DNA from: Betaproteobacteria bacterium UKL13-2
Lineage (GTDB): Bacteria > Pseudomonadota > Gammaproteobacteria > Burkholderiales > Usitatibacteraceae
DNA length: 64,000 nt
Direction of reading: 5' to 3'
NCBI GenBank assembly: GCA_001602455.1
Contig: CP012157.1
Location: 987,733-1,051,732, forward strand
The notes beneath the pieces were generated by a model. It was given only the letters and a program-made list of their open reading frames with translations, was not told the origin of the DNA and did no database searches. Shown one piece after another: positions 1-7,743 of the stretch (position 1 is its first letter; the number at the start of each line of letters is the position of its first letter). A program made the position numbers and the translations under genes.

Positions 1-685
1 CATCTGCACCCATGCACGCCTCTTCACCATGCATCAGATTGGCCGTCTGACTGACGTCACTCTCATGCGCGGCTGTACTCACCACCGTGTGCACCAAGCC
101 TGACTGCTCATCCGCGCCTATGTGTGCTTTCATCCCAAAGTGCCATTGGTTGCCTTTCTTGGCTTGATGCATTTCTGGGTCGCGCTTGCGTGACTTGTTC
201 TTGGTGGAACTGGGCGCGGCGATCAGGGTGGCGTCAATGAGTGTGCCTTGACTCATGAGCAACCCGCGCTCTTTGAGTAGTGCATTGACCTCCTTGAGCA
301 TGGCTTGCGGCAATGCGTTCTTTTCGAGCAGGTGACGAAAGTCCATGAGTGTGGTGCTGTCAGGCACACTGGATACGGCAAGATCAATGGCGCAGAAGTT
401 GCGTAGCGCTTGGCTGTCGTAAATCGCGTCTTCTACCGCAACATCGGCTAACCCGTACCACTGTTGAATAAAATACATGCGCAGCATGCGTTCAACGCCA
501 ATCGGCGGGCGGCCACGTCTGCCGCTCTTCGGGTAGTGCGGCTCCACCACGGCAATGAGTCTCTCCCACGGCACAACCTGTTCCATCTTGGCCAAAAAGA
601 TATCGCGCCGCGTGAGCTTCTTCTTGGCGCTGTATTCGACTTGGGCAAAACTCATTTGCTGTGGCTTCGTAGATTTGTTGTCCAT
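1..685 (-). CDS. IS5-family transposase, 3' end outside window
   Basis: This DDE transposase would catalyse cut-and-paste movement of its IS5 element. Reading inward from an ATG at 685 the protein begins MDNKSTKPQQMSF and continues without a stop to the window edge, 228 codons. Visible IS5-group signatures are the N-terminal DUF772-like part (YFIQQWYGLADVAVEDAIYD), the segment SVPDSTTLMDFRHLLE, and the first catalytic aspartate in GTLIDATLI followed by a Lys/Arg-rich stretch. The second Asp and the Glu would lie beyond the window, so integrity cannot be judged. An alternative start is the internal Met at residue 11. Confidence 0.85.
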   Translation of the reverse strand, partial: MDNKSTKPQQMSFAQVEYSAKKKLTRRDIFLAKMEQVVPWERLIAVVEPHYPKSGRRGRPPIGVERMLRMYFIQQWYGLADVAVEDAIYDSQALRNFCAIDLAVSSVPDSTTLMDFRHLLEKNALPQAMLKEVNALLKERGLLMSQGTLIDATLIAAPSSTKNKSRKRDPEMHQAKKGNQWHFGMKAHIGADEQSGLVHTVVSTAAHESDVSQTANLMHGEEACMGAD

Positions 686-760
686 GGCGCTGTCAGGTTG
701 TGTGGGCTTGCAGCAAAAACGTTTCTACTATGCTTGGCGTTGGCAGAGGTTGTGAATAAA

Positions 761-2399
761 CCTAAATCCGGCAGTTACCCTGCCGCTGTAAGTTGGGCTG
801 ACGGTAGCCAAGGTGGCAGTGGGCGCGTGATTTTGGCCACTACGTAGTCCAGAAATGTCTTCCATCGATCCGTAAAAGGCAACTGCTCCGCAATATCCCT
901 GACATGACCTAAAGCCGCACGAATGTTGGCAATGAGCGCGAGCAACTTGTCCTTGGCAGCATGCATGGGTGTCAGATACAGCGTTGTCTGTCCCGCATGT
1001 TTGACAGCGCGCCCCACACTGGCAAGCAATAACGCTCGGCTGGTGATGGCTTCCATGCGTGCACCCGGCTTGGCCGCCCGGCAATACCAGGACCACCAGT
1101 TGTACACCAGCGCTACAGCGCGAGCACTGGTCTGGCAGCGCTCAATGTCCTGGGTCGTGAAGCCACCCCATCCCCACTGATTTTTGAGCTCGTCAAATCC
1201 GTTCTCGCAGTCAGCCCGGTCCCGATAGAGTTGACCGAACGCGTCCAATGCGTAGGCGCTGTTTGTCACCAACACCGCGTATTCCCAAACCTGAACATCC
1301 TTGTCCGGCATCAGCAACTCAATCTGCTCGCCCGGCTCGTTCTTGGTCTTTCGACTCAGCGCCAAAGTGGCTTTGACGGCACGCCGCAAGATCACTACCC
1401 GACGTGATTTGTCCCAGCCCGAGAGTTTGAGGGTATCTTCGACTGCGCTCCAGCCTTGCTCGCTGGGGCCGGGTGTGCTCCAGTCATCACGCGCGAATTG
1501 GCGTGCCAATAATTTCTTGACACCCACAGTCTGACGCAGCTTGAACAGGTAGGGCTGGTCTCGCTCCTCCAGCTCGGCAATAAAGGGTTCGTTGCCAAAG
1601 CCGCAGTCGCCTCGGACCAAGGCCGGACGCTGCTGGGGCGTGAGCTTTTCCAGTACGCCGATCAGACCAGGCCGCGCTTTGGCCGCGCTGTGCTCTTTGC
1701 CGGGGCAGACGACAACGTCCAGCACCAGGCGCAGGTTGCCAACCCAGTATGTGTGCAGTGCGTGGCTCGGGCGCCCGGGTTTGTGTGGGTTGTAGCTGAC
1801 CTCAGCTCCGCTTTGTTTTCCGAACATCGGCTTGATGGTGGTGTCGATATCCAGGATCCAAGGGGTGCTCAGTGCCGCTTGCACACTACCCATGAGCTGG
1901 GGGGCAAGCCAGGCCTGGCTTTGCTCGGCGCTCATACGCGACAGTGCGCGTCGCAGCGCGTCTTCGCTGATGATTTTCTTCATCCCCAGAATCTGCGGGC
2001 TCACCGCGTCGCCGCGCAGCCCGGTGATGTGGGCGTAGCGGTTGTGCCCTGCCAGTATCGCCAGCAGCCATGTGCCCAAGATATCCTGTTTGCTGGGTGC
2101 ATTGGGGCTTGTGTAGCTCAATGGGCAGCTATCGACCCAGGAGCTGTACACACCCGTGGTGGCCAAGAACTCGGAGAAGAAGGTCAACTGTGCATTCGGT
2201 GTGGCGCTGGCACCATGGTCCCACTTCACATGAATTCGCCCGCCCGGCGTATCCACGACCATGGCCTCCAGTGCCTGCGTTTGGACAGCAAGTTGACGCC
2301 TTTTTGCTTCACCCATTTGGTGACTCCAATAAATCCATTGAAATTGGCGTCTAGTCTAGCTTGCAGCCGGTTTACGCAATGTCAACTGCCGGAAATAGG
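761..2399 (-). mobile_element. IS1380-like insertion sequence, copy A (1639 bp)
   Basis: The ends are imperfect inverted repeats: CCTAAATCCGGCAGTT at 761 and, reading in from 2399, CCTATTTCCGGCAGTT. A 5-bp target duplication ATAAA flanks it (756-760 and 2400-2404). One transposase gene fills the element. An almost identical full copy of the same length lies at 52519-54157 with a different 5-bp duplication, which confirms both boundaries. A truncated inverted copy lies at 54956-55839. Confidence 0.92.
775..2316 (-). CDS. DDE transposase, IS1380-like (copy A)
   Basis: This 513-residue DDE transposase moves element copy A. The first catalytic Asp is probably in LDIDTTIKPMFG (about residues 155-166), the second in VRGDCGFGNEPF (about 235), and the Glu in DRADCENGFDELKNQW (about 370-385), the pattern of the IS1380/IS4 superfamily. 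The protein begins MGEAKRRQ, about 80 bp inside the element, and stops 14 bp from the other end. It differs from copy B by four residues (T/D, V/A, G/S and Q/H), so both copies look intact and recently amplified. IS1380-like is a family judgement from motifs and the 5-bp duplication. Confidence 0.88.
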   Translation of the reverse strand: MGEAKRRQLAVQTQALEAMVVDTPGGRIHVKWDHGASATPNAQLTFFSEFLATTGVYSSWVDSCPLSYTSPNAPSKQDILGTWLLAILAGHNRYAHITGLRGDAVSPQILGMKKIISEDALRRALSRMSAEQSQAWLAPQLMGSVQAALSTPWILDIDTTIKPMFGKQSGAEVSYNPHKPGRPSHALHTYWVGNLRLVLDVVVCPGKEHSAAKARPGLIGVLEKLTPQQRPALVRGDCGFGNEPFIAELEERDQPYLFKLRQTVGVKKLLARQFARDDWSTPGPSEQGWSAVEDTLKLSGWDKSRRVVILRRAVKATLALSRKTKNEPGEQIELLMPDKDVQVWEYAVLVTNSAYALDAFGQLYRDRADCENGFDELKNQWGWGGFTTQDIERCQTSARAVALVYNWWSWYCRAAKPGARMEAITSRALLLASVGRAVKHAGQTTLYLTPMHAAKDKLLALIANIRAALGHVRDIAEQLPFTDRWKTFLDYVVAKITRPLPPWLPSAQLTAAG

Positions 2400-2415
2400 A
2401 TAAATCGGCGTTTCC

Positions 2416-2573
2416 CTAAATGTTGCACGAACCGGAACGTAGATGCGTTCACCCGCAATCTGAATCTCAAACCGCTCGCCATTTTCTATTGCATCCGCAA
2501 GTCTGCGGAGCTTTGCCACGAAATCTGCGCTTGGATACTCTTTCTCAACATCTCTCTCAGTTTTTGATTCCAT
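2416..2573 (-). pseudogene. amphi-Trp domain protein, C-terminus cut off by the IS
   Basis: Reading from an ATG at 2573, the protein starts MESKTERDVEKEYPS and contains KLRRLADAIENGERFEIQIAGERIYVPV, which matches the small amphi-Trp domain family of about 80-100 residues. The family normally continues with an acidic strand and ends in a Trp-containing strand. Here homology stops at VPVRATF and the frame runs into IS sequence, so the C-terminal half is missing. The gene probably made a small cytosolic protein of unknown role. A longer frame from 2750 exists, but its first 59 residues look like non-coding sequence. Confidence 0.65.
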
Positions 2574-2920
2574 TCGGCGTACCTTAAATTTTGACGACGT
2601 AATTATCCCACCTCGGCTAACGTAGGGGCGCGACACACCGCATCTCATGGTCGGCCGCACGCTAACACGGCGAAAAATTTCAAGTGAGGCTACTTTCCGA
2701 ATTTGCGAGATGCTGAGTTTGGTGACGAGTATTCCGTGCTTGGCCTTCAATAACCGTCTTCAATAACCGCCTTCAACAACGCGGCCTTCAACCGCCGCTT
2801 CGGCAATCGCGATGTCGGCGCCGGGGTAGTAATCACCCTTCCGGCGAGAAAAAGCCGTCATTGTGCGCATTCACCTGACTGCGGTTAGCATTCAGCATTC
2901 ACAACTTTACGGGGTGTGTC
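2574..2920. other. intergenic region with short CTTCAA direct repeats
   Basis: No recognisable gene was found in this 347-bp gap. Near 2747-2790 the motif CTTCAATAACCG occurs twice and variants with CTTCAAC follow, a small degenerate tandem array. A 33-codon minus-strand frame from 2861 (MTAFSRRKGDYYPG...) is open but has no supporting homology. The gap separates the mobile block from nnrU and should hold the nnrU promoter, which I could not pick out with confidence. Confidence 0.4.
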
Positions 2921-3499
2921 ATGTTGATGTTGATTGCCGGGCTGGTGATTTTCTTGGGGCTACATTCGTCGCGCATTTTTGCGGATGATTTTCGCGCGGG
3001 CATCATTGCGAGCCGTGGCGAGAATGTTTGGAAAGCCATTTACGCCGCTCTCTCCATCGGCGGTTTTGTGTTGATCGTGTATGGCTACGGTGAAACGCGT
3101 TTGGCACCCATCACGTTGTGGAATCCGCCCGTTTGGACCCGCCACATTGCCGCACTGCTGACACTGTTCGCATTTATCTTGCTGGCGGCGGCTTACATTC
3201 CCAAGAACCCGATCAAGGCAAAACTCGCGCACCCCATGCTGATCGGTACCAAGGTGTGGGCGGCGGCGCATTTGTTGGCAAACGGCAATGTCGGCGATGT
3301 GTTGCTGTTTGGCAGCTTTTTGGTTTGGGCAATTTTGTGTTTTCGCGCGGCAAAAAAGCGGGATCGTACTGCCGGCAAGACCTATCAATCTGGCCCTGCA
3401 CTAACGCTGTTTGCCACCGTTGGTTTGGGCATTTTGTTGTGGGCGGCGTTTGCGTTCTACCTGCACGCAGCATGGATTGGTGTGCGGCCGTTTGGTTAG
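2921..3499 (+). CDS. NnrU family membrane protein
   Basis: This 192-residue integral membrane protein belongs to the NnrU family, linked in some bacteria to nitrite/nitric oxide metabolism and related to plant 15-cis-zeta-carotene isomerase (family knowledge). The sequence shows the family start MLMLIAGLVIFLGLHSSRIF, with the conserved His at residue 15, then helices at about 40-58, 75-93, 125-143 and 165-185. Also visible are the pattern HPMLIGTKVWAAAHLLANG and the C-terminal WIGVRPFG. The length is normal for the family. It stands alone; no denitrification genes are nearby, so the substrate cannot be inferred. Confidence 0.85.
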   Translation: MLMLIAGLVIFLGLHSSRIFADDFRAGIIASRGENVWKAIYAALSIGGFVLIVYGYGETRLAPITLWNPPVWTRHIAALLTLFAFILLAAAYIPKNPIKAKLAHPMLIGTKVWAAAHLLANGNVGDVLLFGSFLVWAILCFRAAKKRDRTAGKTYQSGPALTLFATVGLGILLWAAFAFYLHAAWIGVRPFG

Positions 3500-4003
3500 C
3501 CTGAGTATTTCATGGGTCGCCCGCGGCGGCGAAGGACGTTGCTTAGAAGGGCGTTGCCGCTGGGCGATTGGCAAACCAATTTGGCTCGTTTCTGTTTTGC
3601 GATGGATGCGGGCTGCACGTTCGCTCTCGGGTGATTGGACGGCAAATCGAACGGCAAATCGGACGGCACCGTGTTTGCCATCGCGGTTGATAAAAACGCG
3701 CCCTCCTCCCGTACGTATTTGGCAAACACGGCTCACGATGCGGTGGTCGGTCAGGCAAAAAATCGCTCGCCCCTTCACCTACTGACCCGCTTTCGAAGCG
3801 CGCCCCCATGACATGTTCAGGTTCGAGAAGTTCCCAAAGCTAAAGAAGTGCCAATTGGCGGGCGTCTTCAGGCGTTTTCATCTGGAGATGACCGCCAATA
3901 ATCGCGTTAGCAATTCAAATCCCCTCAATGCGGCCTTTAGGCCCGGGGGAGACCCGTGGATAGGGCGCTTTTGAATCCCGTTTAGTGGTTTGGTGGCTTG
4001 GGG
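3498..4003. repeat. intergenic region holding pieces of a dispersed palindromic repeat
   Basis: No gene is supported in this 500-bp gap. The piece at 3498-3526 (GCCTGAGTATTTCATGGGTC...) and the piece at 3780-3830 (ACTGACCCGCTTTCGAAGCG...) are the two halves, in opposite order, of a repeat that is intact at 14925-15000 and partly present at 7651-7702. The sequence TTCGAGAAGTTCCC near 3829 is also found in the arms of the inverted repeat at 28736-28869. The rest (AACGGCAAATCGAACGGCAAATC direct repeats and similar) looks like decayed repeat DNA. Confidence 0.5.
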
Positions 4004-5404
4004 TTAGACCACTTTGCCCGGATTCATCAAGTTGTACGGGTCAAGGGCTTGCTTCAACTGACGCATCATCGCAATAGCAACAGGGGACTTGTGGTGCGTG
4101 AGTTCGATGCGTTTGAGTTGGCCGATGCCGTGTTCGGCTGAAATTGAACCCCCGAATTGATCAACATGGTCGTACACAATTTGGTTGATCGCCTCAGCGT
4201 TCGCCAAGCCTTGCGAAGGCAAGCCGCAGTTGTAGTGCAGGTTGCCGTCGCCCAAATGACCAAAACACACCAGCGAGATATTCGGAAATGTGTTCATGAG
4301 TGCAGCATCACATTTTTCGATAAATGCTGGGATGCGAGAAATTGGTATCGAGATATCGTGTTTAACGTTTTTGCCTTCGAGACGTTGGGCTTCGGAGATT
4401 TCTTCGCGTAGCTGCCAAAGCGCATTGATCTGCGCTTCTGAGGCCGCAATCACTGCATCCGTGGCTTCGCCCGATTCAAACGCTGCGCCGAGTTCGGCTT
4501 CGAGCCAATCACCGAGCGGGGCGTCGGCACGCGAGTCGTTGAGCTCGATAAGAACCTGCCAGGCGTGGTGTTCGGTGAAGGGCTCACGGGTATTCGGAAT
4601 GTGACGCAGCACGAGGTCAACGCAGACGCGCGCCATCAACTCAAGGCCCACCAGCCTATCGGCAAAGGCATACTTCATACGATTGAGAAGCTTCAACGCG
4701 TGCGCCGGAGACTCAACCGCGACTAATGCGACCGCGCGCTTTTGCGGTATCGGAAACAATTTGAGAACAGCAGCGGTAATGATGCCAAGCGTACCCTCTG
4801 CGCCGATAAACCAGTGTTTCAAATCGTAGCCAGTATTGTCTTTGCGCAGGCCCGAGAGTCCGTGCCAGATCTCGCCATTTGGCGTCACCACCTCAAGGCC
4901 CAACACCAAATCGCGGGTGTTGCCATAGCGGAGCACATTGGTGCCACCGGCGTTGGTTGAAAGATTGCCGCCGATGGTGCAGCTACCCTCGGCAGCGAGC
5001 GACAGAGGAAACAATCGTCCTGCCTGACCAGCCGCGGCTTGCAGGTTTTGCAATATCACTCCAGCTTCTACAATCGCGGTATCGTTGTCGGTATCGATGC
5101 TGCGGATATGATTCATTCGATTTAGGGACAATACGATCGCACGGCCAGTGGCGTCGGGAACGCTACCGCCGACCATGCTGGTGTTTCCACCCTGTGGAAC
5201 AATTGGCGTATTGGTCGCCACACAGCGCTTGACTACTTCCGCGACTTCATTAGTGTTCGCCGGCCGCACGACGGCAAGTGCCGTCCCGGTGTAGCTTCGG
5301 CGCCAGTCGGTGAGATATGGCGCAGTATCCGCGGGGGTGGTGAGAACTGCGTGTACACCAACAATCTTTTTGATGTCGTCGACAAGTGTGGCCGCTGTAC
5401 TCAT
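4004..5404 (-). CDS. FAD-linked oxidase (D-2-hydroxyacid dehydrogenase type)
   Basis: This 466-residue flavoprotein of the GlcD/D-lactate dehydrogenase family would oxidise a D-2-hydroxyacid such as D-lactate, D-2-hydroxyglutarate or glycolate. The N-terminal FAD-binding (PCMH) domain shows IVPQGGNTSMVGGSVP and AEGSCTIGGNLSTNAGGTNVLRYGN with FIGAEGTLGIIT. The C-terminal FAD-oxidase domain carries the metal/substrate residues in FGHLGDGNLHYN and ends SAEHGIGQLKR...LMNPGKVV. The frame is open upstream to 5533, but the ATG at 5404 is the start because it overlaps the rfaE2 stop as ATGA, indicating translational coupling. Substrate is undetermined. Confidence 0.88.
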   Translation of the reverse strand: MSTAATLVDDIKKIVGVHAVLTTPADTAPYLTDWRRSYTGTALAVVRPANTNEVAEVVKRCVATNTPIVPQGGNTSMVGGSVPDATGRAIVLSLNRMNHIRSIDTDNDTAIVEAGVILQNLQAAAGQAGRLFPLSLAAEGSCTIGGNLSTNAGGTNVLRYGNTRDLVLGLEVVTPNGEIWHGLSGLRKDNTGYDLKHWFIGAEGTLGIITAAVLKLFPIPQKRAVALVAVESPAHALKLLNRMKYAFADRLVGLELMARVCVDLVLRHIPNTREPFTEHHAWQVLIELNDSRADAPLGDWLEAELGAAFESGEATDAVIAASEAQINALWQLREEISEAQRLEGKNVKHDISIPISRIPAFIEKCDAALMNTFPNISLVCFGHLGDGNLHYNCGLPSQGLANAEAINQIVYDHVDQFGGSISAEHGIGQLKRIELTHHKSPVAIAMMRQLKQALDPYNLMNPGKVV

Positions 5405-5889
5405 GTGTTCGATTTGCCGCGAATCTTGGCGAGCATGGCCGTGGTTGAGCGTTCGTGCTGAAACGCGATCGAATGGACCTCGCCGCCCCAACCAATGACC
5501 TCCGGTGCGCCGATAACTTTGTCGACTGACCAATCGCCGCCTTTAACTAACACCTGCGGCCGCGCCTCAAGAATGCGGGCAATTGGCGTGTCCTCATCAA
5601 ACCATGTCACCAGGCAGACAGATGCGAGTGCGGCAATTACTGCCATGCGATCTTCGAGTAAGTTGATCGGGCGGTCATCGCCTTTGCCTAATCGTTTGAC
5701 GGATGCATCTGCGTTCAATGCCACGATCAGCGATCCGCCAAGCGCACGGGCCTCGGCAAGATATGTCACATGGCCACGATGTAGGACATCAAAGACGCCG
5801 TTGGTGAAGACCGTTTTTGTTGGTAGCGTTGCTGATCGAGCCGCGAGATCGGCGGGGGCGCAGATTTTTTGTTCGAAGTCAGGTTGCAT
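5401..5889 (-). CDS. rfaE2: D-glycero-beta-D-manno-heptose 1-phosphate adenylyltransferase
   Basis: This 162-residue cytidylyltransferase-fold enzyme would activate heptose-1-phosphate with ATP to give ADP-heptose for the lipopolysaccharide inner core. The sequence shows the nucleotidyltransferase signature TNGVFDVLHRGHVTYL, the downstream LIVALNADASVKRLGKG, and the ISSTR-equivalent region near the C-terminus (FQHERSTTAMLAKIRG). It is the free-standing RfaE2 form rather than the bifunctional HldE. The ATG at 5889 (MQPDFEQK) is preferred over an upstream TTG at 5925. The partner kinase RfaE1 is not in the window. The gene is co-directional and coupled with the FAD oxidase. Confidence 0.9.
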   Translation of the reverse strand: MQPDFEQKICAPADLAARSATLPTKTVFTNGVFDVLHRGHVTYLAEARALGGSLIVALNADASVKRLGKGDDRPINLLEDRMAVIAALASVCLVTWFDEDTPIARILEARPQVLVKGGDWSVDKVIGAPEVIGWGGEVHSIAFQHERSTTAMLAKIRGKSNT

Positions 5890-5928
5890 GATGATATTTT
5901 GACATGGCACCAACGCGGTCAGCAAAGG

Positions 5929-6801
5929 CTAGCTCGTGGGGGATGGCGATGGGACTACTGCTACTGCGCTAGCCATACTTGCGATCAATTCTTTACGGAA
6001 GCGATTCAAGTCTGCGGTGGATTCAAACGTGCGGTCAAACAACATCGATAACTGCTTCAATATGCCATTGACAACACGCGCTTCCCAAACCTTATCGAAC
6101 TGAATCTGGCTGTCTAGCCAGCGTTCGAGCCAAGACGGGTCAGGCAACTTCGACTGCACGGTATCGTTCGGGAACATCGATTGGTTCACATGCAGGTTGG
6201 TCGGGTGCAGCGGCTTGCCGGCTTTGCCGGCACTCGCCATGAGAAGTCCAATTTTGGCGTAAGCCAACTTGGCTTCGCCGCCAACTTTGTCCATCGCACG
6301 GCGCATGTAGCGCATGTATGCGCCCGCATGGCGCGCTTCATCTTTGGAAATCGTGTCGTAGATTTTTTTGATCACCGGCTCGGTATGCCATTCGGAAGCA
6401 CGCCGATACCACTGCGTTAAACGAATCTCGCCGCAAAAATGCAGCATCAGCGTATCGAGTGCAGGCGCAGGGTCGAATGGAAAACGTACCGCGTGCAGTT
6501 CTTCTTCGGTCGGGACGAGGTCGGGGCGAAAACGTCTCAAGTACTCCATTAAGACCAGTGAGTGCTTTTGTTCCTCGTAGAACCAGATTGACATGAACGC
6601 CGAAAAATCACTGTCATGCTGGTTGTCGCGAAGAAACATCTCGGTTGCGGGCAGGGCTGACCATTCAGTGATTGCATTCATCTTGATGGTAATGGCTTGC
6701 TCGTCCGTGAGCTTTGCGCTGTCAAATGCGCTCCAGGGAATATCGCTCGCCATGTTCCAGCGGGATTTTTCTAAATCGGAGAATAGGTCAGGATAAAGCA
6801 T
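5929..6801 (-). CDS. ferritin-like diiron protein (acyl-ACP desaturase-like)
   Basis: This 290-residue helical protein carries paired diiron ligands: E in TEMF (about residue 54), E-E-x-x-H in FYEEQKH (about 74-80), E in CGEIR and D-E-A-R-H in KDEARH. That is the arrangement of ferritin-like oxygenases and stearoyl-ACP-desaturase relatives. It could oxidise a fatty acyl or other hydrophobic substrate. Its neighbours suggest lipid work: directly upstream on the same strand is a TetR regulator, and the divergent operon makes modified fatty acids. The gap to the TetR gene contains a 10-mer also found in the divergent promoter region. The exact reaction is unknown. Confidence 0.75.
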   Translation of the reverse strand: MLYPDLFSDLEKSRWNMASDIPWSAFDSAKLTDEQAITIKMNAITEWSALPATEMFLRDNQHDSDFSAFMSIWFYEEQKHSLVLMEYLRRFRPDLVPTEEELHAVRFPFDPAPALDTLMLHFCGEIRLTQWYRRASEWHTEPVIKKIYDTISKDEARHAGAYMRYMRRAMDKVGGEAKLAYAKIGLLMASAGKAGKPLHPTNLHVNQSMFPNDTVQSKLPDPSWLERWLDSQIQFDKVWEARVVNGILKQLSMLFDRTFESTADLNRFRKELIASMASAVAVVPSPSPTS

Positions 6802-6860
6802 GGTGGCATTCTTAGGTTAGTCGCGATGGCGAGGAATATGTCTGATCCAAATTCGGATGT

Positions 6861-6870
6861 GTCACAAAAT
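6861..6870. promoter_or_regulatory. putative TetR-family operator half-site GTCACAAAAT
   Basis: The 10-mer GTCACAAAAT here, between the TetR gene and the diiron gene, recurs exactly at 7588-7597 in the divergent intergenic region and as GTGACAAAAT at 7605-7614. Shared motifs in both control regions suggest that the local TetR protein binds them. No full dyad is evident at this copy. Confidence 0.35.
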
Positions 6871-6903
6871 CAAGTGATTAGAACAGGTTGAGGTGTTAAT
6901 GCG

Positions 6904-7542
6904 TCAATTTGATGAATTTTCGTAAGATGTGGCGCGGGATCGTAGGCCGCCGAAAGTCGTCTGCACCATTGCTTCAACAATTTGATCATCTGTGAGACCC
7001 CCGGATTTTTGCAAGAACTCTAGCGTGGGATCGCACGACCTCGCATACAAGGTATAGACGACCACATTGTCGCTAATGCTATCGCTAATTTCGCCGCCAC
7101 GTCGCGCTTCTGCCGCGAGCGCATAAAAACGCTTGTTCACTTTGAGTGCAAGCGCGAGATATTCGAGGTTCAACATCAGTGCCCGCTGAAAAGCGCCGCG
7201 TGTCGAGGGAAGATGCGGTACGCCACCCCGTAACCGGTGCTGAAGTGTCCAGCGCAAGACTTCTTCGAGACGCTTTCCTGCGCGCCACTCAGCAGGAAAA
7301 TTGTTGAGAACCTCAAGGGTCTGGGAGAGCAGACGTGACATTGCCGCAGCGGCAAGCTTTTCTTTCGACGAAAAATGTTTGTAGAGACTACCTTTCGCCA
7401 CGCCGACCGCGTCAGCGACATCGTCCATGGTCATGAGGTCGAACCCTTTCTCGGATAGCAGACGGTTTACGGCATCAAGGATTGCTTCCTCACGCGCCTC
7501 AAACTGTTGTTTCTTAAAGGGACTTTTTATCGCAAGCATCAA
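6904..7542 (-). CDS. TetR/AcrR family transcriptional regulator
   Basis: This 212-residue repressor-type regulator has a helix-turn-helix at about residues 18-64 with the hallmark sequence MTMDDVADAVGVAKGSLYKHFSSKEKL. The C-terminal ligand-binding half is not diagnostic. It is transcribed away from the lipid-modification operon that starts at 7744 and lies upstream of the diiron gene on its own strand, so it is placed to control both. Dyad-like sequences at 7578-7614 are candidate operators. Two adjacent Met codons leave the start uncertain by one residue. The ligand is unknown; a fatty acyl derivative is a guess from context. Confidence 0.88.
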   Translation of the reverse strand: MMLAIKSPFKKQQFEAREEAILDAVNRLLSEKGFDLMTMDDVADAVGVAKGSLYKHFSSKEKLAAAAMSRLLSQTLEVLNNFPAEWRAGKRLEEVLRWTLQHRLRGGVPHLPSTRGAFQRALMLNLEYLALALKVNKRFYALAAEARRGGEISDSISDNVVVYTLYARSCDPTLEFLQKSGGLTDDQIVEAMVQTTFGGLRSRATSYENSSN

Positions 7543-7577
7543 AGATTGGTTAACGCAGAACTTTTAAGTTCACATTA

Positions 7578-7614
7578 TGACTAATTGGTCACAAAATGAC
7601 TATCGTGACAAAAT
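7578..7614. promoter_or_regulatory. candidate TetR operators between divergent transcription units
   Basis: TGACTAATTGGTCA (7578-7591) is a near-perfect dyad. It is followed 19 bp later by the related TGACTATCGTGACA (7597-7610). The copies overlap two instances of the GTSACAAAAT motif also present at 6861-6870. The position just upstream of the TetR start is typical of autoregulatory sites. Binding is an inference. Confidence 0.5.
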
Positions 7615-7743
7615 GGATTCTGAGACGCACCCAATCGCTTTCGCTTGAAAGTTTCACGGGGCGCATTCGAAAGCAGGCGATATTCAGGTTAGCCACCAAA
7701 CCTCTTTCCAGCGTGGCGGCAAGTAATGAATAGGAACGTTTGA

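Larger units (their letters stand above)
1..2415 (-). mobile_element. IS5-family element, interrupted, runs off the window start
   Basis: The element carries an IS5-type transposase on the minus strand. Its inner end is inferred at about 2415: the sequence after CTAA (2416-2419) begins GGAAACGCCG when read on the minus strand, and CTAA/TTAG fits the YTAR target of IS5-group elements. The other end lies outside the window, so terminal repeat and target duplication cannot be compared. The IS1380-like element at 761-2399 sits inside it, flanked by ATAAA on both sides. The transposase assignment is firm; the boundary is an inference. Confidence 0.55.

Noticed and set aside
464-847. 127-codon plus-strand frame at the IS5/IS1380 junction
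   Set aside because: It runs antisense to the IS5 transposase and across an IS boundary.
1690-2403. Long plus-strand frame antisense to the IS1380-like transposase (also 53448-54176 and, inverted, 54919-55920)
   Set aside because: It is the mirror frame of a clear DDE transposase, appears identically at every copy, and has no family features.
4004-5533. 509-residue version of the FAD oxidase
   Set aside because: The extra N-terminal residues overlap rfaE2 in another frame and do not resemble the family; ATG 5404 forms an ATGA overlap.
6842-6862. TGATCC as the -35 of a ChrR-type sigma-E promoter
   Set aside because: It points into the TetR gene on the wrong strand for the lipid operon and no -10 at the required distance is seen.
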